64,000 nt of DNA, taken from the NCBI GenBank assembly GCA_013388855.1, contig JACAEM010000034.1:202478-266477 (forward strand), written 5' to 3'. Under the pieces are notes generated by a model. The model made no database searches. It was not told the origin of the DNA and was given only the letters and a program-made list of their open reading frames with translations. The position numbers and the translations under genes were made by a program. Source of the stretch: Chloroflexota bacterium (GTDB lineage Bacteria > Chloroflexota > Anaerolineae > Anaerolineales > Villigracilaceae). Shown here one piece after another: positions 43,395 to 52,265 of this stretch; position 1 is the stretch's first letter; each line of letters begins with the position of its first letter.

Positions 43395-45539
43395 TTACTG
43401 CACTTCAAAAGTCGCAGTCACAGGCTTGGGCGCTCCGAGTTCCTGTCCGCGTTGACCGGGGGAACAGCCGCCCACCTCGAGGTGGAATTGACCAGGCTCG
43501 AGGGTTAGTTTACCGTCATCATTATAGAACGACATCATTTCAGGCGTGACAGTGAATTTCAGCGTTTTGCTTTCGCCTGTCTTGAGAAACACGCGTTCGA
43601 AGCCGATGAGACGATGACGCGGGACAATGGTCGAGGCGTGGAGATCGCTCAGGTAGAACTGGGCAACTTCGGCTGCGTCCGATGCGCCGCAGTTGGTCAG
43701 GGTCAGGCTGACGTGGAGGGAATTGCCCATTGGCAGAGTCGGCTTGTCGAGTTGTAATTCCGAATACTCAAAACGGGTATAACTCAAACCGAAGCCGAAG
43801 GGATAGAGCGGTTCTTCGGTCATGTAGCGGTAGGTGCGACCGTTCATAGAATAATCGTCGAAGGGCGGGAGTTGATCGAGCGATTTGGGGAAGGTGACGG
43901 GGAGTTTGCCCGAAGGGGAGACATCGCCGAAGAGCACATCGGCGACGGCTCTTCCGCCCTCCATGCCGGGATACCAGACGAAGAGGATCGCCTCCACCAT
44001 GTCCTCGACTTCACCCAGCGCGATGGGACCGCCGCCCGTGAGGACGAGGATGATGCGCGCGCCATGCACCGCAAGTTCCCTGATGTAATCAATCTGGCTT
44101 TGCGGGAGCGAGATGCTTTCGCGGTCACCGTTTAGCGGCGAGAGCAGAGACTCGCCCTCTTCGCCTTCGAGGAACGAGTTGAAGCCTGCGCATACGATGG
44201 TCAGGTCGGCGGATTGCGCCATGCCGGGCGCCCAGGTGCTGGGAATCTCGCGCGGATGTTTGAGCGGTGTGCCGGGGTGATATTCCAGCCCCATGCCTTC
44301 GGGGATGCGCCCGACGAGACCTTCGAGCAGTGTGATCATCTGGTCGTTGAAGCCGTAATAATTGCCGAGCAGGACTTCCATGCTGGCGGCGGTGGGACCC
44401 GTGACGAAAATCTTTTTGGTGGACGGCTTGATGGGCAGGATGTTATTTTTGTTTTTGAGCAGCACCACCGCTTCGGTGGCGGCGCAGTAGGCGAGTTGAC
44501 GATGCTCGGCGCAGGCAACCACATCGGTCGGGATGGAAGTGAACGGCACGTCTTCGGGCGGGTCGAACATGCCGAGTTTGAAGCGGGTGAGGAGCGTGCG
44601 CTCGAGGGCGCGGTCCACGTCGGCTTCGGTGATGAGGCCGCGCCGAATCGCTTCGGGGATTTCGTTGTAGACGTGGTCACAACCGAGGTCACAGCCGTGT
44701 TTCAATGCAAGGGCGGCAGACTCCGCCGCGTCTTTCGTGACCTTGTGATTGAGATGAAAGTCGGACAATGCAAAACAATCGGAGACGAAGTGTCCCTGAA
44801 AATTCCACTCGCCGCGCAGGATGTCCTCGATGAGCAGTTTGCTGGCGCAGCACGGTTCGCCGAGCACGCGGTTGTACGCGCCCATCACCGATTCGACGTT
44901 TGCCTCGGTGACGAGTTTTTTGAAGGCGGGCAGGTAGGTGTCGTACAGTTCGCGCTTCGTCACCACCGCATTGAAGTGGTGGCGGTCTTTCTCAGGTCCC
45001 GAATGGACGGCGAAATGTTTGGCGCACGCCGCGGCTTTAAGATATTTGGGATGATCGCCCTGCAAACCGCGCACGAACGCGGCTGCCATCTCGCCCGTCA
45101 GGAAGGGGTCTTCGCCCCAGGTTTCCTGTCCGCGTCCCCAGCGCGGGTCGCGGAAGATGTTGACATTCGGCGACCAGAAGGTCAGTCCCTGATATTGTTG
45201 TGTGTATCCATTGCGTTTCAACGCGGCGTGATACTTTGCGCGTCCTTCGTCGCTGATGGCGGTCGCGACGCGGTGAATCAAATCTTTATCCCAGGTTGCC
45301 GCCATTGCAATCGCCTGCGGGAAGACGGCGGCGCGTCCGTTGCGGGCGACGCCGTGAAGCGCCTCGCTCCAATAGTTGTAGGCGGGAATGTTCAGGCGCG
45401 GGATGCCGTGCGCGGGATGGCTCATCAAGCCAACTTTTTCCTCCAGCGTCAAACGCCCCACCAAATCCTTTGCCCGCTCGGTAAACGACAGTGTTGTATC
45501 GAAATATGAAAGGTTTTCTGTTATATTGTCAACGCTCAT
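43395..45539 (-). CDS. GH3 beta-xylosidase/beta-glucosidase
   Basis: A 714-residue GH3 enzyme. N-domain with PAYNYWSEALHGVARNG, a sequence typical of beta-xylosidases, and the nucleophile Asp in FVSDCFALSDFH (about residue 255). The alpha/beta sandwich domain contains ADLTIVCAGFNSFLEGEEGES, and the FN3-like tail ends near residue 700. No signal peptide, so it is cytoplasmic and probably cleaves imported xylo-oligosaccharides to xylose for xylA. AAAGGAG precedes the ATG. Confidence 0.9.
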   Translation of the reverse strand: MSVDNITENLSYFDTTLSFTERAKDLVGRLTLEEKVGLMSHPAHGIPRLNIPAYNYWSEALHGVARNGRAAVFPQAIAMAATWDKDLIHRVATAISDEGRAKYHAALKRNGYTQQYQGLTFWSPNVNIFRDPRWGRGQETWGEDPFLTGEMAAAFVRGLQGDHPKYLKAAACAKHFAVHSGPEKDRHHFNAVVTKRELYDTYLPAFKKLVTEANVESVMGAYNRVLGEPCCASKLLIEDILRGEWNFQGHFVSDCFALSDFHLNHKVTKDAAESAALALKHGCDLGCDHVYNEIPEAIRRGLITEADVDRALERTLLTRFKLGMFDPPEDVPFTSIPTDVVACAEHRQLAYCAATEAVVLLKNKNNILPIKPSTKKIFVTGPTAASMEVLLGNYYGFNDQMITLLEGLVGRIPEGMGLEYHPGTPLKHPREIPSTWAPGMAQSADLTIVCAGFNSFLEGEEGESLLSPLNGDRESISLPQSQIDYIRELAVHGARIILVLTGGGPIALGEVEDMVEAILFVWYPGMEGGRAVADVLFGDVSPSGKLPVTFPKSLDQLPPFDDYSMNGRTYRYMTEEPLYPFGFGLSYTRFEYSELQLDKPTLPMGNSLHVSLTLTNCGASDAAEVAQFYLSDLHASTIVPRHRLIGFERVFLKTGESKTLKFTVTPEMMSFYNDDGKLTLEPGQFHLEVGGCSPGQRGQELGAPKPVTATFEVQ

Positions 45540-45580
45540 GGAGCGCTCCTTTGAGAAGATGTTGACCGCGCCTCACCCTA

Positions 45581-45603
45581 CCCCTCTCCCTTCGGGAGAG
45601 GGG
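45581..45603. terminator. Perfect 10-bp stem-loop between GH8 and GH3 genes
   Basis: CCCCTCTCCC (45581-45590) pairs with 45594-45603 over a 3-nt TTC loop. The surrounding CCTCACCCTAC resembles a very widespread extragenic repeat. It could reduce or process transcription from GH8 into GH3. Confidence 0.6.
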
Positions 45604-45616
45604 ACCGAGTCGGCGG

Positions 45617-47662
45617 TCATTTCACAAAACCCAACTCGCTGAACAATTTGGGACTGGCTTTCAGCCAGAACGAACTTTTGGTTTCGTCCTTCCAGCGTTT
45701 GAGGATTTCTTCGTTCATTTGAACGTCATTGATATAAATCACCGCGCGCACGACATCGTTATTGTCTGTCACAAATTGGAGGAAGGGCGCGAACCATTCC
45801 TCCCAGCCCTCCTGCGGCGACGCAGTAATCATCACAGGTTTGAGACGTTCACGCGCGAATTGTTGGATGAAGGCATCGGCGCATTCGTAATTTACCCCGA
45901 TCCAATTCACGACTTCATCGCCTGGATAGAATTCGGCGAAATTGATCTCCTCGCACGAGGCGGATTCCCACACGAGCGCGACGTTCGTACTACCCTTCGC
46001 CTGCTTGCGCTCCCCAACCTTTTTCCACGCCGAGACGTACGCGTCGGACGCGTCGTCCGGTCCATGTCGGAGATGGAGAAAAACGGGGCGGTTATAGGAG
46101 GTCAACGCATCGAGCAGAGTATCCACCTGCACGTCGGTGAGTGTATCGTTCCAATCCACGCGGACGGACAACGCGCTGTTGGGGTACTTACCCGCGAGAT
46201 CATTCAACTCATCCATGCCGTTCAATTGCAAGTCAAGATTCGCCGCCACGCCGCCCGGGGCGGTGACGGTGGCATTGAAATAAGCATCAACGCTCTCAAC
46301 ATCCTGACCGACCAGCAACAGGGCGCGTCCTGTGGGCGGAGCAAATTTGCCAGTCACCTCGGGCTTGGGCGTCGGGAAGATTTGCCCTGCGGGAGCCGTG
46401 CCTGGTTCATAAATGCGAAAGTTTCCGCTGACCTGCAACAAAGCCAGCATCATGAGCAAGCCGTCGTAGTAGCGATATTGCCCCCTCGGCACGTCCAGGT
46501 CCCACAAGGCTTGCACGAACGGCTCGCCGATTACCCGGTCCGCGGCGAGGGCGGCGACGGCATTGGTCGCCATCAGACCCGTGGAGCGGTGTCCCGCGTC
46601 GGGCGTGCCATCGAGCAGGTATTCGGCTTTGTATTCGTCCATGCCTTGCGAGGCGAAGAAACTCAGCAGGCGATTCGACTGTTCTCTGTGCCACTCGCCC
46701 GGCGCGAACCAAACGTAGTCCACACCCACATTTGCTCCCACACGAAACGCGTCGTAGCGGAAGCTGCCGTTGTAGCGGTCACTGACGGGCGAGCCGTTGA
46801 ATTCGGAGTAATTGGGGGCAAGTCCCGTTTGCGGGTGGACGGCTGTTTTCAGATAGTCGCGGCTGACCTGCGCGGCTTCCGCCCAAAAGTCGTTGTCCTT
46901 GTCCGCCCAGCGTGCCCAGAGTTCGTAGTAGTGCGGCATGTGATAGGACGGGTCGGTAAATTGCGAGTTCCGTCCCAGTTGCGGGACGAAGACCACCTGT
47001 TTGGTTTCAGGGTCGAAAAGGTCGGTGGCGAGTTCGCCGCGTCCTTCGGTGTGCAGGGCGGTATCAAGGATGGCTTGCGCTTCGGCGCGGTAGTTGTAGA
47101 TGCCGTTGCTGCTCCCCCAACGCGCATCGGCAAAGAACAGGGCGGTGATGAACCAGATTTCGCCGTCGGAGGCGGGGTTGGCGTCGAGTTGTGTGCCGTC
47201 CATCTTGCAGTGCCAGGCAAAGTAGCCTTTGTAGCCGCCATCCGTTTGGTACATGTAGGTTTTTGCCCATTTCCAGAGGCGGTCGAACTCCTCTTTCTTG
47301 TTCAATTGCACGGCGATCATCATGCCGTAGGACATGCCTTCGGAGCGCACGTCTTCGTTGGCGATGTCGGAGATGTATGCCATGTCTGCCCCGACGGGAT
47401 AGTAGACTCGTTCCGTGGAGTCATCGCCGTAAAAGAGCTGGTTGAAGGCGGAGTCTATTTTGGCTTGAATCTCTTCGTCGCTTTTGCCGAGGTAGTCCTT
47501 GAACAGGTTGGGGTAGATTCCCGTCTCGAAGGCAGGGGACGGCAGAGGCTGGGGGGAGGCTGGGGTCATGGAGGCAGGTTCAGGCACGGAGGGCGATCCG
47601 CACGAGGAAAGGCTGAAGGAGAGGAGAAGCAGAATGGTGAGGAAACGTCGAGGCGTGGACAA
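45617..47662 (-). CDS. GH8 xylanolytic lipoprotein with C-terminal inactive GH26-like domain
   Basis: A 681-residue lipoprotein: signal peptide with lipobox LSSC (Cys21), Pro/Ser linker, a GH8 (alpha/alpha)6 barrel (about 45-430), and a C-terminal TIM-barrel-like domain (437-681). GH8 landmarks are EDVRSEGMSYGMMIAVQ (Glu108 the likely acid), SDGEIWF, and RYDAFRVGANVG, closest to reducing-end xylose-releasing exo-oligoxylanases. The tail has ALLLVGQD, GSTNVALVWES and FYPGDEVVNWIGV like GH26, but both expected glutamates are missing. TTG start; the enzyme should be tethered outside, trimming xylo-oligosaccharides before import. Confidence 0.85.
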   Translation of the reverse strand: MSTPRRFLTILLLLSFSLSSCGSPSVPEPASMTPASPQPLPSPAFETGIYPNLFKDYLGKSDEEIQAKIDSAFNQLFYGDDSTERVYYPVGADMAYISDIANEDVRSEGMSYGMMIAVQLNKKEEFDRLWKWAKTYMYQTDGGYKGYFAWHCKMDGTQLDANPASDGEIWFITALFFADARWGSSNGIYNYRAEAQAILDTALHTEGRGELATDLFDPETKQVVFVPQLGRNSQFTDPSYHMPHYYELWARWADKDNDFWAEAAQVSRDYLKTAVHPQTGLAPNYSEFNGSPVSDRYNGSFRYDAFRVGANVGVDYVWFAPGEWHREQSNRLLSFFASQGMDEYKAEYLLDGTPDAGHRSTGLMATNAVAALAADRVIGEPFVQALWDLDVPRGQYRYYDGLLMMLALLQVSGNFRIYEPGTAPAGQIFPTPKPEVTGKFAPPTGRALLLVGQDVESVDAYFNATVTAPGGVAANLDLQLNGMDELNDLAGKYPNSALSVRVDWNDTLTDVQVDTLLDALTSYNRPVFLHLRHGPDDASDAYVSAWKKVGERKQAKGSTNVALVWESASCEEINFAEFYPGDEVVNWIGVNYECADAFIQQFARERLKPVMITASPQEGWEEWFAPFLQFVTDNNDVVRAVIYINDVQMNEEILKRWKDETKSSFWLKASPKLFSELGFVK

Positions 47663-47689
47663 GGCTTGTATCCCAAAGAAAAATGAAAG

Positions 47690-48553
47690 TCATCCCTTCA
47701 CTGCGCCTGCGGTGAGTCCCGCGATGATCTGGCGTTCGGCGATGAAGTAGAAGACGATGGTGGGCAGGGCGGAGAGGACCACAAAGGCGGAGACCAGCGA
47801 TAAATCCTGCCCGTATTGACCCTGGAATTGCATCGTGCCCAGGGGGAGGGTCCACAAGATGTCGCTGTTGAGGACAATGAGCGGGACGAGCAGGTCGTTC
47901 CAACTGACGATCATGGTGAGCGCGGCGACGGCTCCGAGGGCGGGGCGGGCAAGCGGGAGGAGAATGCGCCAGAAAAAATCGAAGGCGGAACAGCCATCAA
48001 TGTAGGCAGCGTCCTGCAATTCGGCGGGGATGGCGGTGAAGAAGCCGCGCAGGATCATGATGTTGCCGGAAAGCTGGAAGGCGGTTTGCACAAGGATGAC
48101 GGCAAACAGGCTGTCGATGATGTCCAATTGGCGCAGGACGAAATAGACAGGCAGGATGGCGATGTTGATGGGGAACATCAGCCCAAGGGTGAAGAGGTTG
48201 AACCATAGCCCTTTCGTGCGGAATTCCATGCGGGCGAAGACGAAAGCGGCAAGGCTGCAAATGACCACCACCGCGGAGGTCACCGAAAGCATGACGATCA
48301 GGCTGTTGCGCAACATCTGCCAGAAGGAGTAGGAGGGTTTGGTGAGGATGGCGACGACGTTATCCCAGCGCGGCGGGATGGGCGGGACGTAAGGCTGGGT
48401 CATGAATTCGCCGCGCGTTTTGAGGGCGCCGAAGACGAGGATGACGATGGGCACAAGGACAAGAATGACGATCAATGAGAGAATGAAATATTGGGAAAAT
48501 CTTGAAAAGAATTTCCGTATATTCCAGCGAGGATGTGCGTGGGTTATTGTCAT
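47690..48553 (-). CDS. Sugar ABC transporter permease, MalG type
   Basis: A 287-residue permease with six helices. The EAA-type cytoplasmic loop reads AYIDGCSAFDFFWRILLPLARPALG (about 190-214 in two parts: AAYIDGCSAFDFFWR and LPLARPALG). It pairs with the MalF-type permease just upstream and the lipoprotein before that to import an oligosaccharide, likely xylo-oligosaccharide by context. No ATPase gene is in the operon, so a shared MsiK-like ATPase elsewhere is implied. Confidence 0.92.
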   Translation of the reverse strand: MTITHAHPRWNIRKFFSRFSQYFILSLIVILVLVPIVILVFGALKTRGEFMTQPYVPPIPPRWDNVVAILTKPSYSFWQMLRNSLIVMLSVTSAVVVICSLAAFVFARMEFRTKGLWFNLFTLGLMFPINIAILPVYFVLRQLDIIDSLFAVILVQTAFQLSGNIMILRGFFTAIPAELQDAAYIDGCSAFDFFWRILLPLARPALGAVAALTMIVSWNDLLVPLIVLNSDILWTLPLGTMQFQGQYGQDLSLVSAFVVLSALPTIVFYFIAERQIIAGLTAGAVKG

Positions 48554-48565
48554 GGGAGCGTCTCT

Positions 48566-49507
48566 CTAAAGACCGGTCAAATAATCGGGCTGGCGCGTGA
48601 GACGCTGGTAGAGGAGGGAGAATGTCACGCAGATCAAGAACATATAAATGGCAACGGCGGACCCGTATCCCAATTGGAAACGGACGAAGCCGAAACGAAT
48701 CATGTACGTGGCGAGCGTCTCGCTCGCATTGACGGGCCCACCTTTGCTCATGATCCAGACCAGAATGAATTGCTGGATGGAACCGAGGACGGACAGGTAT
48801 ACAGATGTGCGAATGGTGCTTCCCAGCAAAGGCAGAGTGATGTAAAAGAAGTTTTGGAACGCGCTGGCTCCATCAATGCGCCCCGCTTCTTCGATCTCAT
48901 GTGGGATATTTTGCAGCCCTGCCATATACAACAACATGTGAAATCCAAAATATTTCCACGTGAGGGCAATGAACAACGAAGGCAGGACGAGGGTCGTGTC
49001 GCCCAGCCAGGGTTGTGCCTCACCGCCAAAGGCGACAATCACGGCGTTGACAAAACCACGATTGGGATTGGGGTTGAGGAGGAACAACCACATGATAGCT
49101 GTGATGACCTCGGAGATGACGTAGGGCATAAAAAAGATGGTGCGGAAGAAGGCGCGTCCGGGCAGGTCACGTCCCACCATGACAGCCAGGATGAGCGACA
49201 ATGGTAATTGAAGGAGAAGAGAAAATACAATGAGAAGGAACGCATTGCGCAGCGCGATCATAAAGACCTTGTCGCCCAGGATGTTCTTGAAATTATCCAA
49301 CCCGACAAAATCCTCGGCAGGGCCAAAACCCTTCCAGTTGAACATGCTGTAATAAATGGATTGAAAAATGGGGTAGATGACAAAGACCAGAAACAGAATT
49401 AGTCCGGGCAAAAGGAAGAGAAAGATGGTCAGGTTATCTTGAAGACGACGCGGGGAACCTGTGCCCCGGTTGAGTTTGAAGATGTTCGGAATGGCGGGAA
49501 GCGACAT
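48566..49507 (-). CDS. Sugar ABC transporter permease, MalF type
   Basis: A 313-residue permease with six helices. EAA loop: EEAGRIDGASAFQNFFYITLP. Start 49507 has AAGGAG eight bases upstream; a longer frame is not supported. It is separated from the binding-protein gene by a strong stem-loop. Confidence 0.92.
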   Translation of the reverse strand: MSLPAIPNIFKLNRGTGSPRRLQDNLTIFLFLLPGLILFLVFVIYPIFQSIYYSMFNWKGFGPAEDFVGLDNFKNILGDKVFMIALRNAFLLIVFSLLLQLPLSLILAVMVGRDLPGRAFFRTIFFMPYVISEVITAIMWLFLLNPNPNRGFVNAVIVAFGGEAQPWLGDTTLVLPSLFIALTWKYFGFHMLLYMAGLQNIPHEIEEAGRIDGASAFQNFFYITLPLLGSTIRTSVYLSVLGSIQQFILVWIMSKGGPVNASETLATYMIRFGFVRFQLGYGSAVAIYMFLICVTFSLLYQRLTRQPDYLTGL

Positions 49508-49542
49508 CAGAAGACTCCTTCTCAATTCAGTGACCGAATGTG

Positions 49543-49571
49543 GTGGGGATTGGGATATTCCCAATCCCCAC
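49543..49571 (-). terminator. 13-bp stem-loop after the xylo-oligosaccharide binding-protein gene
   Basis: GTGGGGATTGGGA (49543-49555) pairs perfectly with 49559-49571 over a 3-nt loop. Located between the binding-protein stop and the permease start, it probably caps or partly stops the message so the binding protein is made in excess. Confidence 0.7.
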
Positions 49572-49589
49572 AACATCTGTTCGATGGTT

Positions 49590-50930
49590 CTACTTTATCT
49601 CTTGTGCGGCAGAGTCTTCGATTGCCTGCACCACCTGTTCGGGTGTCAACGTTCCGGCGAAGATTCCCTGGACACTGTCATTGACAACCGAGCCGACCGC
49701 CGGAGGCAGAGCCTGATCGTAGTACAGTTGGAAATATTCCGCCTTGGCAAGGGTCTGCTGGAGCGTGATCAGCAACGGATCGGACAACCCCGCTTCGCCG
49801 CCTTTGACGACCGGGATACAGAATCCCGCTTCAGCACACGCAACCTGAGCTTCAGCAGTGGTCAGCCACTTGACAAAGTCAACAGCCTCCGGTTCGGCAT
49901 CCTTGCCGATACCAAATCCATTTCCTCCGCCAAAGGCGTCCGTCGCGGCGCCTGCCCCGCCAGCCACAGCCGGGAATGGGAAGAAACCCAGTTTGTCGCC
50001 AAGACCCTGTCCATCGGCGCTATTACCAGCCTGTGCACCAGGGGCCCACTGACCCATGAGTTCCATTGCCGCTTCACCATTGCCCATGACGGTCGACTGA
50101 TCACCGTAGGTGGCGCCGAGAAAACCATCCTGGAACGGCTCGAGGGCATTGAGTTCCAAAATCTTGTTTCCAGCCTTCACAAAGCACGGATCGGTAAACG
50201 AGCCGGTACGGGACGCCGCAGCCTGGAAACCCTCCTGCCCGCAAATACGGGTGGCGAGATAACCGAACCAGAAGTGACCGGGCCATTTGTCGCCTTCGCC
50301 CAATGCGATGGGAGTAATACCCGCGGCTTTGAGTGTCTTTACGTCTTCGAGTAATTCATCCCAGGTCGTGGGAGGAGCGTCGATTCCAGCTTGTGCAAAC
50401 AAGTCCTTGTTGTACCAAAAACCGACCATGCCCATATCCCACGGAACGCCGTAGTTCTTGCCATCGAGCGAGTACACCCCCAATGCACCGGGCGAGAAGC
50501 GATTGCGCCACTCACCGCCGTTGGCGTCAAGGTCGGCGGTAATATCCTTCATCAAGCCTGCTGCAATGTATTCGTTCATCACGCCACCGCCCCAACTTTG
50601 GAAGATGTCAGGAGGTTCGCCGGACTGCATGACCGTAGTCAATTTGGTCTTGAATGCCTCGTTCTCAAGGATCGAGATTTCGATATTCACATTTGGGTGC
50701 TCAGCCATGTAACCGTCGGCTAAAGTTTGCCAGACCGCAGCCTGCCTTTCATCGGTAGTAATATGCCACCAGGTTACTGTGACCTTGTCCTCCGATGCCG
50801 GAGGCTCGGTTGCTGCGGGCGCGTCCGGTTCAGACGGTGGGGCTTCAGTGGAGGCGCCGTTCCCACAGGCGGAAAGAACAAAAGCCGCTACGATCAACAG
50901 GCTCAAAAGGGTGTAAATCTTGCGAGACAT
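49590..50930 (-). CDS. Sugar ABC transporter substrate-binding lipoprotein
   Basis: A 446-residue extracytoplasmic binding protein (family 1). Signal peptide with lipobox VLSAC (Cys22), a short Glu/Pro/Ala linker, then VTVTWWHITTDERQAAVW and YGVPWDMGMVGFWYNKDLF, typical of CUT1 binding proteins. The context (GH8, GH3, xylA, xylB, LacI) points to xylo-oligosaccharides. AAAAGGAGAAG lies before the ATG. Confidence 0.92.
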   Translation of the reverse strand: MSRKIYTLLSLLIVAAFVLSACGNGASTEAPPSEPDAPAATEPPASEDKVTVTWWHITTDERQAAVWQTLADGYMAEHPNVNIEISILENEAFKTKLTTVMQSGEPPDIFQSWGGGVMNEYIAAGLMKDITADLDANGGEWRNRFSPGALGVYSLDGKNYGVPWDMGMVGFWYNKDLFAQAGIDAPPTTWDELLEDVKTLKAAGITPIALGEGDKWPGHFWFGYLATRICGQEGFQAAASRTGSFTDPCFVKAGNKILELNALEPFQDGFLGATYGDQSTVMGNGEAAMELMGQWAPGAQAGNSADGQGLGDKLGFFPFPAVAGGAGAATDAFGGGNGFGIGKDAEPEAVDFVKWLTTAEAQVACAEAGFCIPVVKGGEAGLSDPLLITLQQTLAKAEYFQLYYDQALPPAVGSVVNDSVQGIFAGTLTPEQVVQAIEDSAAQEIK

Positions 50931-50969
50931 TTTCTTCTCCTTTTAGGTTCATAACAGGTTATACTAGCG

Positions 50970-51044
50970 GCGTGCGGAGTTAAACCCTCCACACGCATCT
51001 GCAGGTCTTCCTTCCGCTGTCCAAGGTCGAAGAGAAGACCTGCA
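50970..51044 (-). promoter_or_regulatory. Two stem-loops in the leader of the binding-protein gene
   Basis: Hairpin 1: TGCAGGTCTTC (51000-51010) with 51034-51044, 11 bp perfect. Hairpin 2: GCGTGCGGAG (50970-50979) with 50987-50996, 10 bp with one G-T wobble. They may be the lacI terminator, a leader control element, or both. Confidence 0.45.
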
Positions 51045-51070
51045 ATTTACTTCCGAACAACTTTCGTTCT

Positions 51071-51134
51071 CACCTCCTTTCGATCTTCAAGGCCATGAAA
51101 AGCAATTGCAAAGCCGGGGTGTAAAGATAGTCAA
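51071..51134 (-). promoter_or_regulatory. Putative promoter overlapping lacI stop, and a free-standing SD motif
   Basis: TTGACT (minus, 51129-51134, overlapping the lacI stop), 18 bases, TGCAAT (51105-51110). Downstream in the leader AAAGGAGGTG (51071-51080) complements the 16S rRNA tail almost perfectly, about 140 bases before the real start. A weak 22-codon frame could begin with a TTG after it. Confidence 0.35.
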
Positions 51135-52150
51135 TTCACATCGACAACCTCACGGCACGAATTGCGAATAACAAGCCGGGTTTGCATCCGATACGTCTGA
51201 TCTTCAAGAGGAACGCCATTAATGATCTTGATCAACATTTGCGTCGCGACATAGCCCATCTCTGAAATGAACTGATCGACCGTGGTCAATCCCATGTATT
51301 TGGATTCGGTGATGTTATCGAAGCCAACCACGGATAAATCCTCGGGAATTCGCAACCCCAATTCCTCGGCGACCTGATAAACCCCCATCGCCATCTGGTC
51401 ATTGGACGCAAAGATCGCAGTGGGAGGTTTCTCCAGAGCAAACAATTGCCGCGCGCCGCTGATACCCGTTTCAGTGGTGTAATCACCGGAGGCAATTAAC
51501 GACTCGTCAACGGGAATGCCTGCCTTTTCTAACGCCTCACGATAGCCCTTCAAACGGCGATTCGAACTTTCCAGTTCCGCACGACCGCTGATGAAACCGA
51601 TACGTCTATGCCCCAACCCAAGTAAATACTCCATCGCATCCATCGCGCCCTGATAGTTGGTAGCGTGGACGGCTGGATAATTCGGGTTGCTGGCAAGCGG
51701 ATCAATCGACACGATGGGCGCATCAATATTGAACTCCCCCGCCACCGGCGCAACAATCACCACGCCATCCGAAATCGAATTTGTCAACAGGGAAACATAC
51801 TTCTGTTCATGAAAAGCGCGTCCGCTTTTTCGCACATCGCCGGTTGTATAGACCAGGAGATCAAACTCAGACTCGGCAATCGCCCGGTTCACCCCCTTCA
51901 TCACCTCAATCGCGAACGGATAGGCAATATCCGGCATGATCAGCCCCACCAGATTCTTCTTATGGCTCCGCATACTGCGGGCCGCCAAGTTGGTGGTATA
52001 GCCCAGATCATCGATCACCGAAAGGATGCGTTCCTGTGTCTCGCTCGCCACATCCACCTTGCCGTTGAGCACGCGCGAAACCGTTGAGACGGATACTCTC
52101 GCCTTCCGGGCTACATCCTGGATTGTCACCGTTCTTTTTTTCTTTCGCAT
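51131..52150 (-). CDS. LacI family transcription regulator
   Basis: A 339-residue repressor. HTH TIQDVARKARVSVSTVSRVL (about 8-27) with hinge helix, then a periplasmic-binding-like ligand domain with VGLIMPDIAYPFAIEVMKG and IFASNDQMAMGVYQ. It is first in the leftward xylo-oligosaccharide operon and divergent from the xylonate dehydratase operon, with a long palindrome between, so it likely controls both. AGGA precedes the ATG. Confidence 0.93.
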   Translation of the reverse strand: MRKKKRTVTIQDVARKARVSVSTVSRVLNGKVDVASETQERILSVIDDLGYTTNLAARSMRSHKKNLVGLIMPDIAYPFAIEVMKGVNRAIAESEFDLLVYTTGDVRKSGRAFHEQKYVSLLTNSISDGVVIVAPVAGEFNIDAPIVSIDPLASNPNYPAVHATNYQGAMDAMEYLLGLGHRRIGFISGRAELESSNRRLKGYREALEKAGIPVDESLIASGDYTTETGISGARQLFALEKPPTAIFASNDQMAMGVYQVAEELGLRIPEDLSVVGFDNITESKYMGLTTVDQFISEMGYVATQMLIKIINGVPLEDQTYRMQTRLVIRNSCREVVDVN

Positions 52151-52176
52151 ACCAATTCCTGCTCAAAAGATGATAG

Positions 52177-52238
52177 AATATCGGTATCGTTACCGGTAAC
52201 GATACCGATATTATGGCACAATATCCAGGAAAAGTCAA
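52177..52238. promoter_or_regulatory. 36-bp perfect palindromic operator and lacI promoter
   Basis: Positions 52177-52212 are a perfect 36-bp palindrome centred between 52194 and 52195, core CGTTACCGGTAACG, outer arms AATATCGGTAT. The central CG pair and AT-rich arms are LacI-family-like; its length suggests nested or paired sites. On the minus strand TTGACT (52233-52238), 17 bases, CATAAT (52210-52215) forms the lacI promoter, so the palindrome covers the -10 and start site. Confidence 0.78.
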
Positions 52239-52265
52239 CTTAATTTAAGAGTATCCGCTTGGAGA

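Noticed and set aside
45719..47686. A 655-codon plus-strand frame opposite the GH8 gene
   Set aside because: The GH8 product has a lipobox and clear catalytic motifs; the opposite frame shows low-complexity Val/Arg/His runs and no domain.
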